Shown here piece after piece: positions 17,293-25,122 of a stretch of 62,960 nt of DNA (the first letter of the stretch is position 1; each line of letters opens with the position of its first letter). The DNA comes from a bacterium. Its GTDB lineage: Bacteria > Myxococcota_A > UBA9160 > UBA6930. The stretch lies in assembly GCA_024226235.1 (NCBI GenBank), contig JAAELW010000228.1:1-62960 (forward strand). The letters are read 5' to 3'. Under the pieces are notes generated by a model, which was not told the origin of the DNA, searched no databases, and worked only from the letters and a program-made list of their open reading frames with translations. The translations under genes were made by a program, and so were the position numbers.

Positions 17293-17308
17293 TGGGGCAC
17301 ATGCCCCA
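17293..17308. promoter_or_regulatory. TGGGGCA-CA-TGCCCCA palindrome in the divergent promoter region
   Basis: A perfect inverted repeat with 7-base arms and a 2-base centre, about midway between the divergent lipoprotein/oxidase and YceI-like transcripts. It is a good candidate operator for the module. Related elements near 2614 and 51578 mean it may instead be a dispersed repeat. Confidence 0.45.
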
Positions 17309-17376
17309 GGGAACAGAGGGTTCTCGGTGACATGGGATACGGTACGATGCCCGCCGAACCCTGGGAGGAGAAGAAT

Positions 17377-18024
17377 ATGAGGCTTCGTTCGGCCATTCTC
17401 GGCGCGATCGGACTCCTGCTCATACTGCCGGTCGGAGCCGCTGGAGAGGACGAGATCTTCGAGCCCACGGACCACTGCGTTGCCTACGAGACGATCAAGG
17501 ACATGTGGTTCGTCGTCGATACCAGGATCGTTGGCAAGAGCTGCGAGGTCACCGCGGCCCTCGCGGTGAATGCATCCGGTGGCGCTCCCCGGGTCTCGGT
17601 ATCCGTGCCGATCGAGAGTCTCGATTCGAAAAACAGATTCCGAAATGGCGCGGTTGCGGATCTGCTCGGCGTCGAGGCACAGCCCGACCTGCTCTTCGTT
17701 TCGGCACCCCTCGACGCTGAAGGACTGCGCGAGGCCCTCCCCAGCGGCCACTTCACGCTGCCCGGCACATTGAGCTTCGGCGGACGGGAGTACCCTGTCG
17801 AGTTCCCGGTCGAGCTCTCCAGCGACGGCGACCGGCACTACGCCTCCGGCATGCTGGATTCTACCTTCGCAGCCTTCGAAGTCGAAGTGCCGACCATCGC
17901 AGGCGGCTTGATCGCCCGTCCCCAGGAGGGCCTCGGACTGGCCTTCCAGCTCGAATTGGAGCGCGTCAGTGGCCTCGAAGCCTGGGCAGAGCAGGCTGGG
18001 CTGCGTCTGAGCGGTGCGGAATGA
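17377..18024 (+). CDS. YceI-like periplasmic protein
   Basis: 215 aa. ATG 17377 is preceded by GGGAGGAG; the track's longer start is not needed. A signal peptide (SAILGAIGLLLILPVGAAG) is followed by a YceI-like lipocalin beta-barrel pattern: VSVPIESLDSKNRFRNG, then LPGTLSFGGREYPVEFPVEL. YceI proteins bind polyisoprenoids or amphiphiles in the periplasm. It is first in a plus-strand series with hemerythrin, DUF2249 and a polytopic membrane protein, and divergent from the copper genes. Confidence 0.65.
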   Translation: MRLRSAILGAIGLLLILPVGAAGEDEIFEPTDHCVAYETIKDMWFVVDTRIVGKSCEVTAALAVNASGGAPRVSVSVPIESLDSKNRFRNGAVADLLGVEAQPDLLFVSAPLDAEGLREALPSGHFTLPGTLSFGGREYPVEFPVELSSDGDRHYASGMLDSTFAAFEVEVPTIAGGLIARPQEGLGLAFQLELERVSGLEAWAEQAGLRLSGAE

Positions 18025-18075
18025 ACCGGCACGAGCCCTGGAGGCGTTGAGAGCTTCCGCCCCACCACCGACTCT

Positions 18076-18103
18076 TTCCTGGATTGATTCCAGCCAGGAA
18101 TCA
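18076..18103. promoter_or_regulatory. Palindromes upstream of the hemerythrin gene
   Basis: TTCCTGG (18076-18082) pairs with CCAGGAA (18094-18100), and overlapping it TGATTCC-AGCCA-GGAATCA (18085-18103) has perfect 7-base arms. They lie 57-84 bases before the chosen ATG. Candidate operator or attenuating hairpin. Confidence 0.4.
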
Positions 18104-18159
18104 TGCAACCTCCATCCTGGCCGGCGATGCTGGCCAGCAACCAGAAACGATTGGATCCC

Positions 18160-18606
18160 ATGACGACCCTGCTCGAATTCATGACAGCTGCCCACCGGAA
18201 GTGCGACGAGATGTTCGCCTCCGCCGAAGAAGATGTTTCCGAAAAGAGCTGGACGCTCGCTTCGCAGAAATTCGCGGAGTTCAACGCGGCAATTGCGCGG
18301 CATCTAGCCCAGGAAGAAAACGTGCTCTTCCCCGCGTTCGAAGAGGCGACGGGCATGACGCAAGGGCCCACGGCGATGATGCGGATGGAGCACGAGCAGA
18401 TGCGGAGCTTGCTGGCTCAGCTCGCAGAAGCCGCGGGTACGCAGGATGCCTCGCGCTTCCTCGGCCTCTCCGAGACCCTGATGGTCTTGATTCAGCAGCA
18501 CAACATGAAGGAGGAGCAGATGCTCTACCCGATGTGCGACCAGGCGCTGGCAGAGACCGACGCCATCATCGCAAAGATCGAGGCCTTCAGCGGCGATCCG
18601 GTCTAG
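18160..18606 (+). CDS. Hemerythrin HHE-domain protein
   Basis: 148 aa; ATG 18160 (MTTLLEFM) fits family N-termini better than the track start 57 bases upstream. The four-helix diiron pattern is visible: AAHRKCDE, ARHLAQEENVLFPAFE, MEHEQMRSLLAQL and QQHNMKEEQMLYP. Such proteins bind O2 or NO, or repair iron-sulfur centres damaged by nitrosative stress (Ric/YtfE type). Being followed by DUF2249 and an NnrS-like protein supports a nitrogen-oxide role, by inference. Confidence 0.88.
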   Translation: MTTLLEFMTAAHRKCDEMFASAEEDVSEKSWTLASQKFAEFNAAIARHLAQEENVLFPAFEEATGMTQGPTAMMRMEHEQMRSLLAQLAEAAGTQDASRFLGLSETLMVLIQQHNMKEEQMLYPMCDQALAETDAIIAKIEAFSGDPV

Positions 18607-18635
18607 CCACGGCGCGGCCCGAGAGAAGCCAAGCG

Positions 18636-18935
18636 GTGACGAAGGAGCGTGTGTTGGATGTCAGCGAGCTCGAACCTCCGGAGCCCTTCCGGATGGCCCT
18701 CGCCGCGATCGATGCACTGGAAGAAGGCGAGTTCCTGCGTATGTGTCACCGCCGCGAGCCATTTCCGCTCTACCAGACGCTCGACCGGATGGGTTTCTCC
18801 TATCGCGTGCGCGCAGGAGCCCGGACCCGCTACGAGATCCTGATCTGGCCCAGCGCCGACGTGGAGCTGACTGCTCATTGCGGGCCCGCATCGACCCCGG
18901 GCGATCGCGCCGGACCGGAACGGGGCCCACGTTGA
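18636..18935 (+). CDS. DUF2249-domain protein
   Basis: 99 aa from GTG 18636, 30 bases after the hemerythrin stop. It opens with LDVSELEPPEPFRMALAAIDAL and continues CHRREPFPLYQTLDRMGFSYRVR and RYEILIW, the usual DUF2249 (TusA-like fold) pattern. The last about 20 residues are Pro/Gly/Arg-rich and outside the domain. DUF2249 proteins are common in denitrification clusters, often next to hemerythrins. Its TGA overlaps the TTG start of the next gene. Confidence 0.78.
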   Translation: MTKERVLDVSELEPPEPFRMALAAIDALEEGEFLRMCHRREPFPLYQTLDRMGFSYRVRAGARTRYEILIWPSADVELTAHCGPASTPGDRAGPERGPR

Positions 18936-20257
18936 AGCTCACCGGCCTCTCCTTCGACGACATCCCGCCGCTCCACGTCCCCCTCCGTTTCCACATCACG
19001 GCACCGGTCTTCGGACTCCTCGCTGCGTTGTTCCTTCTATGGGAGGGCCCCGAAGCCTGGATGTCCCGTTGGACGACGGGGAGCCTCGGCGCCACACATC
19101 TGTTGACGCTCGGCTTCATGGCGATGGTGATGATCGGATCGCTCTTCCAACTCGTGCCGGTACTCACGGGTCGATCCATCCCTGCGACGAAGTGGGTCGC
19201 ACCCTGGGTACATCTGGGGTTGACCTGTGGCGTCATCGCGTTGACCGTGGCACTGGTTCGGGTCGATCCCGGGATGTTCATCACGGCGATCGCGTTGCTC
19301 GGGGCCGCCTTCGCGGCATTCGTTCCGGCGCTGGTATGGAGGCTCGCCCGCATCCGTGGCGGTGGAGATTCCATCTTCGCGATCCGGCTGGCAGCTGCTT
19401 CCCTGCTGGTGACGATCGGCATGGGCGTCTTCCTGGCCGTGGGACGCGCTTGGCCGGAACTCGAGATTCCATTCCGTAGCTGGACGGATACCCACGTTCT
19501 GTGGGCGCTCTTCGGCTGGGTCCCCCTCCTCGTGATGGGTGTGAGCTACCAGGTCATGCCGATGTTCCACGTCGCGCCGGCCTTCGATTCCCGACTGGCG
19601 CGAGGCATCCCGCTCACGGTCTTCCTTTCACTCGTGCTTCTGGCCCACGCCAGGAGCGACCACCTCGTCACACCCTTTGTCACATGTCTTTGCGCGGCCC
19701 TGCTCGCGTACGCCGCAACCGCATTGCGGGTGCTCGAGAATCGTCGCCGCAAGAGGGCCGATCCGATGATCAGCTTCTGGAGGATCGCGTTGGCCAGCCT
19801 CACGCTGGCGACCGTGACACTCTGGCTTTCGATGGCGACACCGGTCCGAATCACATTGTTGCCCGAGAGCGGCGCGCCTCTGCTGACGGGCGCACTGATG
19901 ATCTTCGGCTTCGCGTGCTCGATGATGATCGGAATGCTGCAGAAAATCGTGCCCTTCTTGATCTTCTTGCATCTCCAACGCCAGGCACTCGGAAAACCAG
20001 CCGCGATGATGCAGATCCCGGCCACGAACGAATTGATCTCCGATCGGGCTGCGCTCTGGCAGCTTCGGCTCCACCTCTGCGCCTGTGTCGGAATCCTGGT
20101 CGCATTGGCCTGGCCGACGATCGGCCGACTGGCCGCGCTCCTGCTCGCTCTCGATTTCGGCTGGCTGCTACGCAGCCTGATTCTCGCTGCGGGAGAGTAC
20201 CGGCGGCGGGCCAGCGCAATCGAGGCAGAGCCCGACCCGATGGCCTCCGGCACCTAG
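18932..20257 (+). CDS. Polytopic membrane protein, NnrS/heme-copper-oxidase-I-like
   Basis: 441 aa if translation starts at TTG 18932, which overlaps the preceding stop (TTGA). About 12 hydrophobic helices are visible. Conserved-looking His-containing helices include GATHLLTLGFMAMVMIGSLFQLVPVL, DTHVLWALFGWVPLLVMGVSYQVMPMFHVAP and MIGMLQKIVPFLIFLHLQ, resembling heme-ligating helices of oxidase subunit I and NnrS. NnrS is a heme-copper membrane protein important under NO stress. The family name is provisional; the sequence shows only an integral membrane protein with well-placed histidines. Confidence 0.65.
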   Translation: MKLTGLSFDDIPPLHVPLRFHITAPVFGLLAALFLLWEGPEAWMSRWTTGSLGATHLLTLGFMAMVMIGSLFQLVPVLTGRSIPATKWVAPWVHLGLTCGVIALTVALVRVDPGMFITAIALLGAAFAAFVPALVWRLARIRGGGDSIFAIRLAAASLLVTIGMGVFLAVGRAWPELEIPFRSWTDTHVLWALFGWVPLLVMGVSYQVMPMFHVAPAFDSRLARGIPLTVFLSLVLLAHARSDHLVTPFVTCLCAALLAYAATALRVLENRRRKRADPMISFWRIALASLTLATVTLWLSMATPVRITLLPESGAPLLTGALMIFGFACSMMIGMLQKIVPFLIFLHLQRQALGKPAAMMQIPATNELISDRAALWQLRLHLCACVGILVALAWPTIGRLAALLLALDFGWLLRSLILAAGEYRRRASAIEAEPDPMASGT

Positions 20258-20319
20258 CAATAACGCGCCCCTCGAAGAAGGTCTGTTCCGGCCGCCGCGC
20301 GAGACCCATGTCGACGGCG

Positions 20320-21465
20320 TCAGGCTCCCCGATCCTGGAGCCATCCCGCCACCAGGTCCGCCACCACCTCTCGTGCATTCCCAGGCCTCTGCAGGTAGTG
20401 GTCTCCGGGGATGAACTCGAGGGTCTTGTCCTCGGCCGCCAGATTGTCGTGAAGAGTGTGAGCGTCCACCGGAAAGACCCCCGTATCCGCCATGCTCTGG
20501 ACGACCAACGAAGGCACCCGAATCCGCTCGAGATGCGGCACCGCCCGACATTGGGAATGCGAGAGGCTCCACATCGAGAGCCAGGTACGGATGGTGTTCG
20601 AATTGCCGATGCCGAACGGGCTGTAGTTGAAGACTTTCGGTGGCCCCAGGTAGCAGACCCCGACCTCCCGATCGTTCGGATCGAGGGATCCATCGAGCAA
20701 TCGCGGGTCTGCCCAGGCCCGGTGCAGGTTGAAGATCCGATCCAGGCAGCCCTCGGCACGGACCCGCTCCAGCTCTTCCAGGGCCCAGGCCGTGATGCGC
20801 TCGTTCCGCGCGACCTGGGCGGCCCGGTAGCGCTGGATGAAGGCCTCCGAATAGGGCGGACCGTTCTCCGGGTTGTACATGTCCAGCGCGGGATCCACCG
20901 AGGCCGGATCCGTCTCGTCGGTGACGGACGGATCGAACCAATCCGTCAGCACCTCGGGGCGGCCAGGGTGGGCATTCGTCGAGACGTAGAGATCACACGG
21001 CGAGAGATCCTGCACCGCGTCCGATACCGGTGCACCCAGCAGGGGCCTCAGGTTCGGATCTGCCGCCTGGGATTGATAGGCGGCCATCAGCGACCCGCCG
21101 CCGGAGTTCCCCAGCAACACCACCGTCTCGGCTCCCGCCTCCTCGCGGAGCCAGCGCACTCCGACGCCGATATCCACCAGCGCATTGTCCAGCGTGAAAG
21201 CGTATTCCAGGCCGCGAAATCGGGTATTCCAGCCGAGGAAGCCGTAGCCCCGAGCAGCCATCAGCTCGCCCATGTAGTGCTCGGAGAAGTCCACATTGTA
21301 ATGCGTGGCAATGATGGCGGTCCTGGGCCGACTCCCTTGCGCGTGGTGATAGACCCCTTGGGTGGGCATGTAGCCGGCGCCATTCCGACCCGCCGTAGGG
21401 GACGGAAGGGAAACGAATTGTCTTTCGATCGAATCCAACGGGGACTCCCGTGTCTGGCAACTCAT
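20320..21465 (-). CDS. Alpha/beta hydrolase-like protein
   Basis: 381 aa. Met 21465 (MSCQTRESPLDS) is chosen because it follows the TetR stop by 10 bases; the track start runs into the TetR gene. The nucleophile motif is GNSGGG, the early strand TAIIATHYNVDFSEHY, the acid likely in MADTGVFPVDAH, and the catalytic His in PGDHYLQRPG. A roughly 150-residue cap is inserted after the nucleophile. Members of this group are common beside lipid and steroid degradation genes. The TetR and VOC genes upstream probably share its transcript. Confidence 0.78.
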   Translation of the reverse strand: MSCQTRESPLDSIERQFVSLPSPTAGRNGAGYMPTQGVYHHAQGSRPRTAIIATHYNVDFSEHYMGELMAARGYGFLGWNTRFRGLEYAFTLDNALVDIGVGVRWLREEAGAETVVLLGNSGGGSLMAAYQSQAADPNLRPLLGAPVSDAVQDLSPCDLYVSTNAHPGRPEVLTDWFDPSVTDETDPASVDPALDMYNPENGPPYSEAFIQRYRAAQVARNERITAWALEELERVRAEGCLDRIFNLHRAWADPRLLDGSLDPNDREVGVCYLGPPKVFNYSPFGIGNSNTIRTWLSMWSLSHSQCRAVPHLERIRVPSLVVQSMADTGVFPVDAHTLHDNLAAEDKTLEFIPGDHYLQRPGNAREVVADLVAGWLQDRGA

Positions 21466-21475
21466 CCGGGGAACT

Positions 21476-22141
21476 TCACTCGCCCAGAGGCTCGGCCTCC
21501 GCAAACATGCTCCGATACAGGACCCGAGCCATGGTCTCGATTGCGACCTCATCCGGCAGGGATACGCGATCCGCTTCCCCCCCTTCGATCAACCAGACGT
21601 AGCAGAAGTAGTCCATCATCGAGCCCAGCGCCGAAGCCGTGGCCTCGGGCTCGGGGTTGTGCGCCAGCCCTGCCTGCTCGAGGGCGCGGATGCCCGCAGC
21701 GATCTTCTTGCGCGCATCGAAGCGGATCTCTCGCCAACGTCGTGCGAAGTGCTCGTCCTGCATCGAAGCCTGGAAGATTGCCGCAAGCTCTGCAGAATGC
21801 GCCCTGCAGCTACTCCAGTGGACCGCACACATGTCCCGAATCACTTCGAAGGGTTCGGGCCGCGTCAAGTCGAGCTCGGTCAGGCGAGTCTCGATTTCTG
21901 TCTTGAAATCCTCGGCCATCTGCTCCAACACCTCTTGCTTGTTCGCGAAGTAGGTGTAGAAGGATCCCAGCGCGCGATCGGCTTCACGCGTGATGTCCGA
22001 GATCTTGGTATTCGCATAGCCCTGGCTCTGGAAGAGCCGACGCGCTGCGGCGAGCAGTGCCGCACGACTGCGAACGCCACGGGCAGTCAGCAGTGTTCCG
22101 TCCGCCGGAAGAGCCGGCGCGCCTCCACGTTCCGACGTCAT
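21476..22141 (-). CDS. TetR-family transcriptional regulator
   Basis: 221 aa. An N-terminal helix-turn-helix of TetR type (ALLAAARRLFQSQGYANTKISDITREADRALGSFYTYFANKQEVL) is followed by an all-helical ligand domain (DMCAVHWSSCRAHSAELAAIF, ALGSMMDYFCYVWL). It is transcribed between the VOC protein and the hydrolase. The regularly spaced TTGAA/TTCAA sites in front of the VOC gene are the natural candidate operators for autoregulation. Confidence 0.9.
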   Translation of the reverse strand: MTSERGGAPALPADGTLLTARGVRSRAALLAAARRLFQSQGYANTKISDITREADRALGSFYTYFANKQEVLEQMAEDFKTEIETRLTELDLTRPEPFEVIRDMCAVHWSSCRAHSAELAAIFQASMQDEHFARRWREIRFDARKKIAAGIRALEQAGLAHNPEPEATASALGSMMDYFCYVWLIEGGEADRVSLPDEVAIETMARVLYRSMFAEAEPLGE

Positions 22142-22166
22142 TGGATTCCCGAAACTCCCCGGCGGC

Positions 22167-22718
22167 CTAGACGAGCTTCCCGATGGAGTCCTCTTTACGC
22201 GTCTCTTCCGGAATCTCGCTGGCCGGCAGCCGAAGCAAGCGAAGGGCTTCTTCCTCGGATTGCTCGAAACCCTTCGGGTCCGTCGTGACGCAGTACTCCA
22301 CCATGATGCCGTTGGGATCCATCAGATAGATCGAGGTACACCAGCCGTGGTCGACCTGCATGATCTGCTCGATGCCACGCTCGTGCAGCTGTTTCGTCTT
22401 CACCTCGAGTTCTTCGATCGTGTCCAGGCGGAAGGCGATGTGGTTCACCCAGGGCGGGAGCCCGAGCCCCGTCGAGATGTCGGTCTTGAAGTCCGGCTCC
22501 TCTCCGACCCCTTCGACCTGGAAGAAGGCAAGGGCTTCACCGCCACCCATTCCGAAGAAGAAGTGCCGGAAGTGGCCATCGCCCTGCCGGTGGTTCTCGG
22601 TGCGAAGCAGCGGCATGCCGAGCTTCTGCGTGTAGAACTCATAGGTCGCTTCCGGGTCGCGCGTCGCATACGCCACATGGTGGGCACCCTTGGATTGGAG
22701 GTCGCTCGGACTCGACAT
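22167..22718 (-). CDS. VOC-superfamily (glyoxalase/extradiol-dioxygenase-like) protein
   Basis: 183 aa; ATG 22718 is preceded by GGAGAG. It has paired beta-alpha-beta-beta-beta modules with metal ligands His in GAHHVAYAT, His in PWVNHIAFRL and Glu in IMVEYC. The DPEATYEFYTQKLGM segment is typical of glyoxalase/bleomycin-resistance/dioxygenase proteins. It is either a ring-cleaving dioxygenase-like enzyme or a lyase; the substrate is not readable. First gene of a VOC-TetR-hydrolase set. Confidence 0.85.
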   Translation of the reverse strand: MSSPSDLQSKGAHHVAYATRDPEATYEFYTQKLGMPLLRTENHRQGDGHFRHFFFGMGGGEALAFFQVEGVGEEPDFKTDISTGLGLPPWVNHIAFRLDTIEELEVKTKQLHERGIEQIMQVDHGWCTSIYLMDPNGIMVEYCVTTDPKGFEQSEEEALRLLRLPASEIPEETRKEDSIGKLV

Positions 22719-22780
22719 GGACTTCTCTCCGATATTGAGGCTCGCCGCAGGCTCGAGCGGCCCCTGGACCCTACTCGGAG

Positions 22781-22834
22781 TTGAATCTGATTTCAATAAG
22801 AGTTGAAATTATGTTCAATTCAAATCCTGTTCAA
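22781..22834. promoter_or_regulatory. Array of TTGAA/TTCAA half-sites at 11-bp spacing
   Basis: Half-sites begin at 22781 (TTGAA), 22792 (TTCAA), 22803 (TTGAA) and 22814 (TTCAA), alternating in orientation exactly 11 bases apart. This gives two identical TTGAA-N6-TTCAA palindromes 22 bases apart. Further TTCAA copies lie at 22819 and 22830. The stretch is strikingly AT-rich against its surroundings and sits in front of the VOC-TetR transcript. Confidence 0.7.
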
Positions 22835-23291
22835 TTCTATTGGACCCCGGGGCGGGATCCGTTTCGACCGGGAGTCCCTCCTGCTTCCAGCTCCCCATAT
22901 GGCCTTCCAGGAACAACACCTGGCGATCGCTGGCGAGCCAGAGCAGCGCTCGGGCGATCCGCGCGCGGGGTCCGTGCTCGCAGTAGACCACGACGGGCCT
23001 GCTGAGATCGTCGGATGCCTCGTCGATCTCATCCGCAGCACCGAGCAGGCTGTAGAAGGGAAGGTGAATCGCTCCGGGAACATGCGAAGCCTCGTATTCG
23101 CCTTGCGATCGCACGTCCACGATCTGCGGCGCACCGCCGGCCTGGATCTGCTCCCACAACTCGGTCCGGGCCAGATGGTCTGCGCATCCGATCGACACGA
23201 GAAGACAGGCCGAGAGCACCGCGACGGCCCCTCTGTTGCCCGGCGATCTCACGAGGGGCAGGTCTTCACCGCAAGAGGTCAGGAGCCGCAT
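22815..23291 (-). CDS. Exported single-domain rhodanese
   Basis: 158 aa; its ATG overlaps the stop of the upstream DUF442-type gene (ATGA). A hydrophobic N-terminal segment ends in a lipobox-like VSIGC, so it is likely a lipoprotein or periplasmic. The rhodanese domain has QIVDVRSQGEYEASHVPGAIHLPF and active-site loop VYCEHGPRAR with the catalytic Cys. Rhodaneses carry persulfide sulfur. The longer N-terminus before the hydrophobic segment may indicate a slightly later start. Confidence 0.83.
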   Translation of the reverse strand: MRLLTSCGEDLPLVRSPGNRGAVAVLSACLLVSIGCADHLARTELWEQIQAGGAPQIVDVRSQGEYEASHVPGAIHLPFYSLLGAADEIDEASDDLSRPVVVYCEHGPRARIARALLWLASDRQVLFLEGHMGSWKQEGLPVETDPAPGSNRIEQDLN

Positions 23292-23848
23292 CAGTCGCCT
23301 AGAAACGCCCGAACGGCCTGTTCGATGGAAACCTTGGTGATTCCCGCTCGCCGTCCGACAGCGAGCGCTTCATCGACACTCATCTCGTGCCTGGCGGCCA
23401 GATGGGTCGCGAGCCAGCCCCCCACGCGGTTGGAGCTTGCGCAGTGCACGAGGATCTCCTCACTGTGGTGCTGCTTCACGAGGGATTCGATCTCATCGAA
23501 GACCGCTTTGTCGAAAGGCGCACCACGAACCGGAACGCTGTAGTAGGTCATGCCCAGTGCCTCGACCGCGGACTTCTCGTCCCAGGCGTGTTCGGATGGG
23601 TCGCGAAGGTTGATCACCACGGCGACACCCTCGGCCTTCGCCTTCTCCATCCCGGCTTGATCCGGCTGGCCGGCAAACCAGAGGTGGTGCAGATGCATCA
23701 CGTTGGAGACACTGCCCCAGGTCACCGGCCCCTCGACCTCGTCCGGCGATACCGTTGCCTCGGCAAGCGCACCGGCGCACAGCCAGACACTTGCGGTCAC
23801 GATCAATACAGCCCGGAGAACCCGGAGCTTTCGGGGACTCGGCTTCAC
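23291..23848 (-). CDS. Exported DUF442/phosphatase-like protein
   Basis: 185 aa with a signal peptide (VLRAVLIVTASVWLCAGALA). The fold is the dual-specificity-phosphatase-like DUF442 type: LWFAGQPDQAGMEKAKAEGVAVVINLRDPSEH, then P-loop HCASSNRVGGW (Cys-x4-Arg). Such domains are often linked to rhodanese or sulfide-oxidation genes. Here it is translationally coupled to a rhodanese. Whether it is a phosphatase or a sulfur-handling enzyme cannot be decided from sequence. Confidence 0.78.
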   Translation of the reverse strand: MKPSPRKLRVLRAVLIVTASVWLCAGALAEATVSPDEVEGPVTWGSVSNVMHLHHLWFAGQPDQAGMEKAKAEGVAVVINLRDPSEHAWDEKSAVEALGMTYYSVPVRGAPFDKAVFDEIESLVKQHHSEEILVHCASSNRVGGWLATHLAARHEMSVDEALAVGRRAGITKVSIEQAVRAFLGD

Positions 23849-23890
23849 AATGGTCTCCTCGTGGTTCGAAGCAACGAGTTTAATCTACGA

Positions 23891-23921
23891 AATCGGGCCA
23901 GACCCATCGTGACTCCCGATT
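23891..23921. promoter_or_regulatory. Inverted repeat AATCGGG/CCCGATT in a divergent intergenic region
   Basis: Perfect 7-base arms separated by 17 bases, between the divergent DUF442-type gene and the small membrane-protein gene. Candidate operator; no regulator is assigned. Confidence 0.35.
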
Positions 23922-23987
23922 GGGCTAGCCTGCAGGTCCACCAGCCTCAACCCACCGGCGTCTCCGGCCGGACACAGGAAGAAACCC

Positions 23988-24401
23988 ATGAAGAATGTGA
24001 TCGGCAAGAAGAACATCCTCTTCGGGCTCGTCTATTTTCTCGCCACGCTGGGGGCCGGATTGTTCCTGGCGAACAAGGGACAAGCCGGCGACCCCGCATG
24101 GGCAGAGAGTACGACCAAGCATCTGCTGGCCGTCGCCCATTCGCACGGGAATCTCGAATCCCTTCTCAACATCATCTTCGGCTACCTGATCTGCCGCCTC
24201 GCCGACCCGGGGCTCGGCCTGGCCAAGGTCGGCTCGGTGCTGCTGATCGCCGGCGCGGCGCTCCACTCGGGCACGATCTACCTCGGCGCCGCGGGCCTGG
24301 CGTTCGCCCTGAACTTCACCCCGATCGGGGCCATCTCGATGGTGTTGGGCGTAGCGGTGATGATCCCCATCGTGGCCAAGGGGATCCGCGAGGAAAACTG
24401 A
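23988..24401 (+). CDS. Small four-helix membrane protein of unknown function
   Basis: 137 aa with an ATG preceded by AGGAAGAA. Helices are seen at NILFGLVYFLATLGAGLFLA, LLNIIFGYLICRLA, VGSVLLIAGAALHSGTIYLGAAG and ISMVLGVAVMIPIVA. Between the first two is a conserved-looking KHLLAVAHSHGNLESL, with two His that could bind metal or heme. I do not recognise the family. It is convergent with the SRPBCC gene. Confidence 0.7.
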   Translation: MKNVIGKKNILFGLVYFLATLGAGLFLANKGQAGDPAWAESTTKHLLAVAHSHGNLESLLNIIFGYLICRLADPGLGLAKVGSVLLIAGAALHSGTIYLGAAGLAFALNFTPIGAISMVLGVAVMIPIVAKGIREEN

Positions 24402-24445
24402 ACCGGGGGCGGAAAGGGACGGGATTCGCCGAAATCATCCACGCC

Positions 24446-24946
24446 TCAAGTCCGGGTTTCGCAATGCTCCCGAATCGCCTCGAGGGAGTGCCGTACCACG
24501 GAGGCGGCGGTCGGGCGCCCGATCCATCGCGTGAGAAACCCGCCCAGCAGCCGGACATCACTCCAGAGCAGGAGTTTCGCCGTCAGCTGCGTCCCCGGGG
24601 TTCCATCGGCCTGGGCGCGTTGGTCCAGGCTGTAGGTCTCGTCGAAGCCAAAGGGCCCCAAGCGGATGCGCGAACGGAAGGTCTTGCCCTCGGCGACTTC
24701 CACTGGACAGTCGTGGAGGGTCAGGCGAATCGGCCCCAACTCGTAACGCCAGCGGGTCGTCTGACCGGGTTGCGGGTAGTCGGACGCGATCTCGATGGGG
24801 CCGGCGACCCCGGTATCCCAGACGACGACTTCAGACGGAACCGTCAGTGCACGCCAGACACGGGCAGTGTCGGCTGCAATCGCAACACTCTCGGAGAACT
24901 CGACCACGCTATCCGAAGGGGCTTCCGAATGTTGCACCTGGCCCAT
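24446..24946 (-). CDS. SRPBCC-family lipid-binding-like protein
   Basis: 166 aa; ATG 24946 follows GGAAGGAATC. Pattern of a START/Bet v1-like helix-grip fold: VEFSESVAIAADTARVWRALTVPSEVVVWD, then alternating strands (TTRWRYELGPIRLTLHDCPVEV) and a long C-terminal helix (VVRHSLEAIREHCE). This resembles polyketide-cyclase/CoxG-like proteins that bind hydrophobic ligands. Specific function unknown; it is divergent from the methyltransferase-like membrane protein. Confidence 0.75.
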   Translation of the reverse strand: MGQVQHSEAPSDSVVEFSESVAIAADTARVWRALTVPSEVVVWDTGVAGPIEIASDYPQPGQTTRWRYELGPIRLTLHDCPVEVAEGKTFRSRIRLGPFGFDETYSLDQRAQADGTPGTQLTAKLLLWSDVRLLGGFLTRWIGRPTAASVVRHSLEAIREHCETRT

Positions 24947-25093
24947 GGAGATTCCTTCCCAAGAAAGCCGATCGCACGGCTGGCAGGTCTTTCGGACGGC
25001 TCCGCCCTGAGCGCAGCGACACAGCATTCCGATCAGAACCAGCATACTGTGAATACCCGCGAGAACACGACTGGCCACCAGATCCGCGGCGCT

Positions 25094-25099
25094 TACAAT
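25094..25099 (+). promoter_or_regulatory. Possible -10 element
   Basis: TACAAT, 24 bases before the ATG at 25123, is close to the sigma-70 consensus; the -35 region 17 bases upstream is poor. Weak call. Confidence 0.25.
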
Positions 25100-25122
25100 G
25101 GGGCGGAGATCAGGAGCCCTGC

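Noticed and set aside
19501-21906. 801-aa plus-strand ORF
   Set aside because: Out-of-frame shadow over the NnrS-like, hydrolase and TetR genes; Arg/Pro/Ser-rich composition with no domain.
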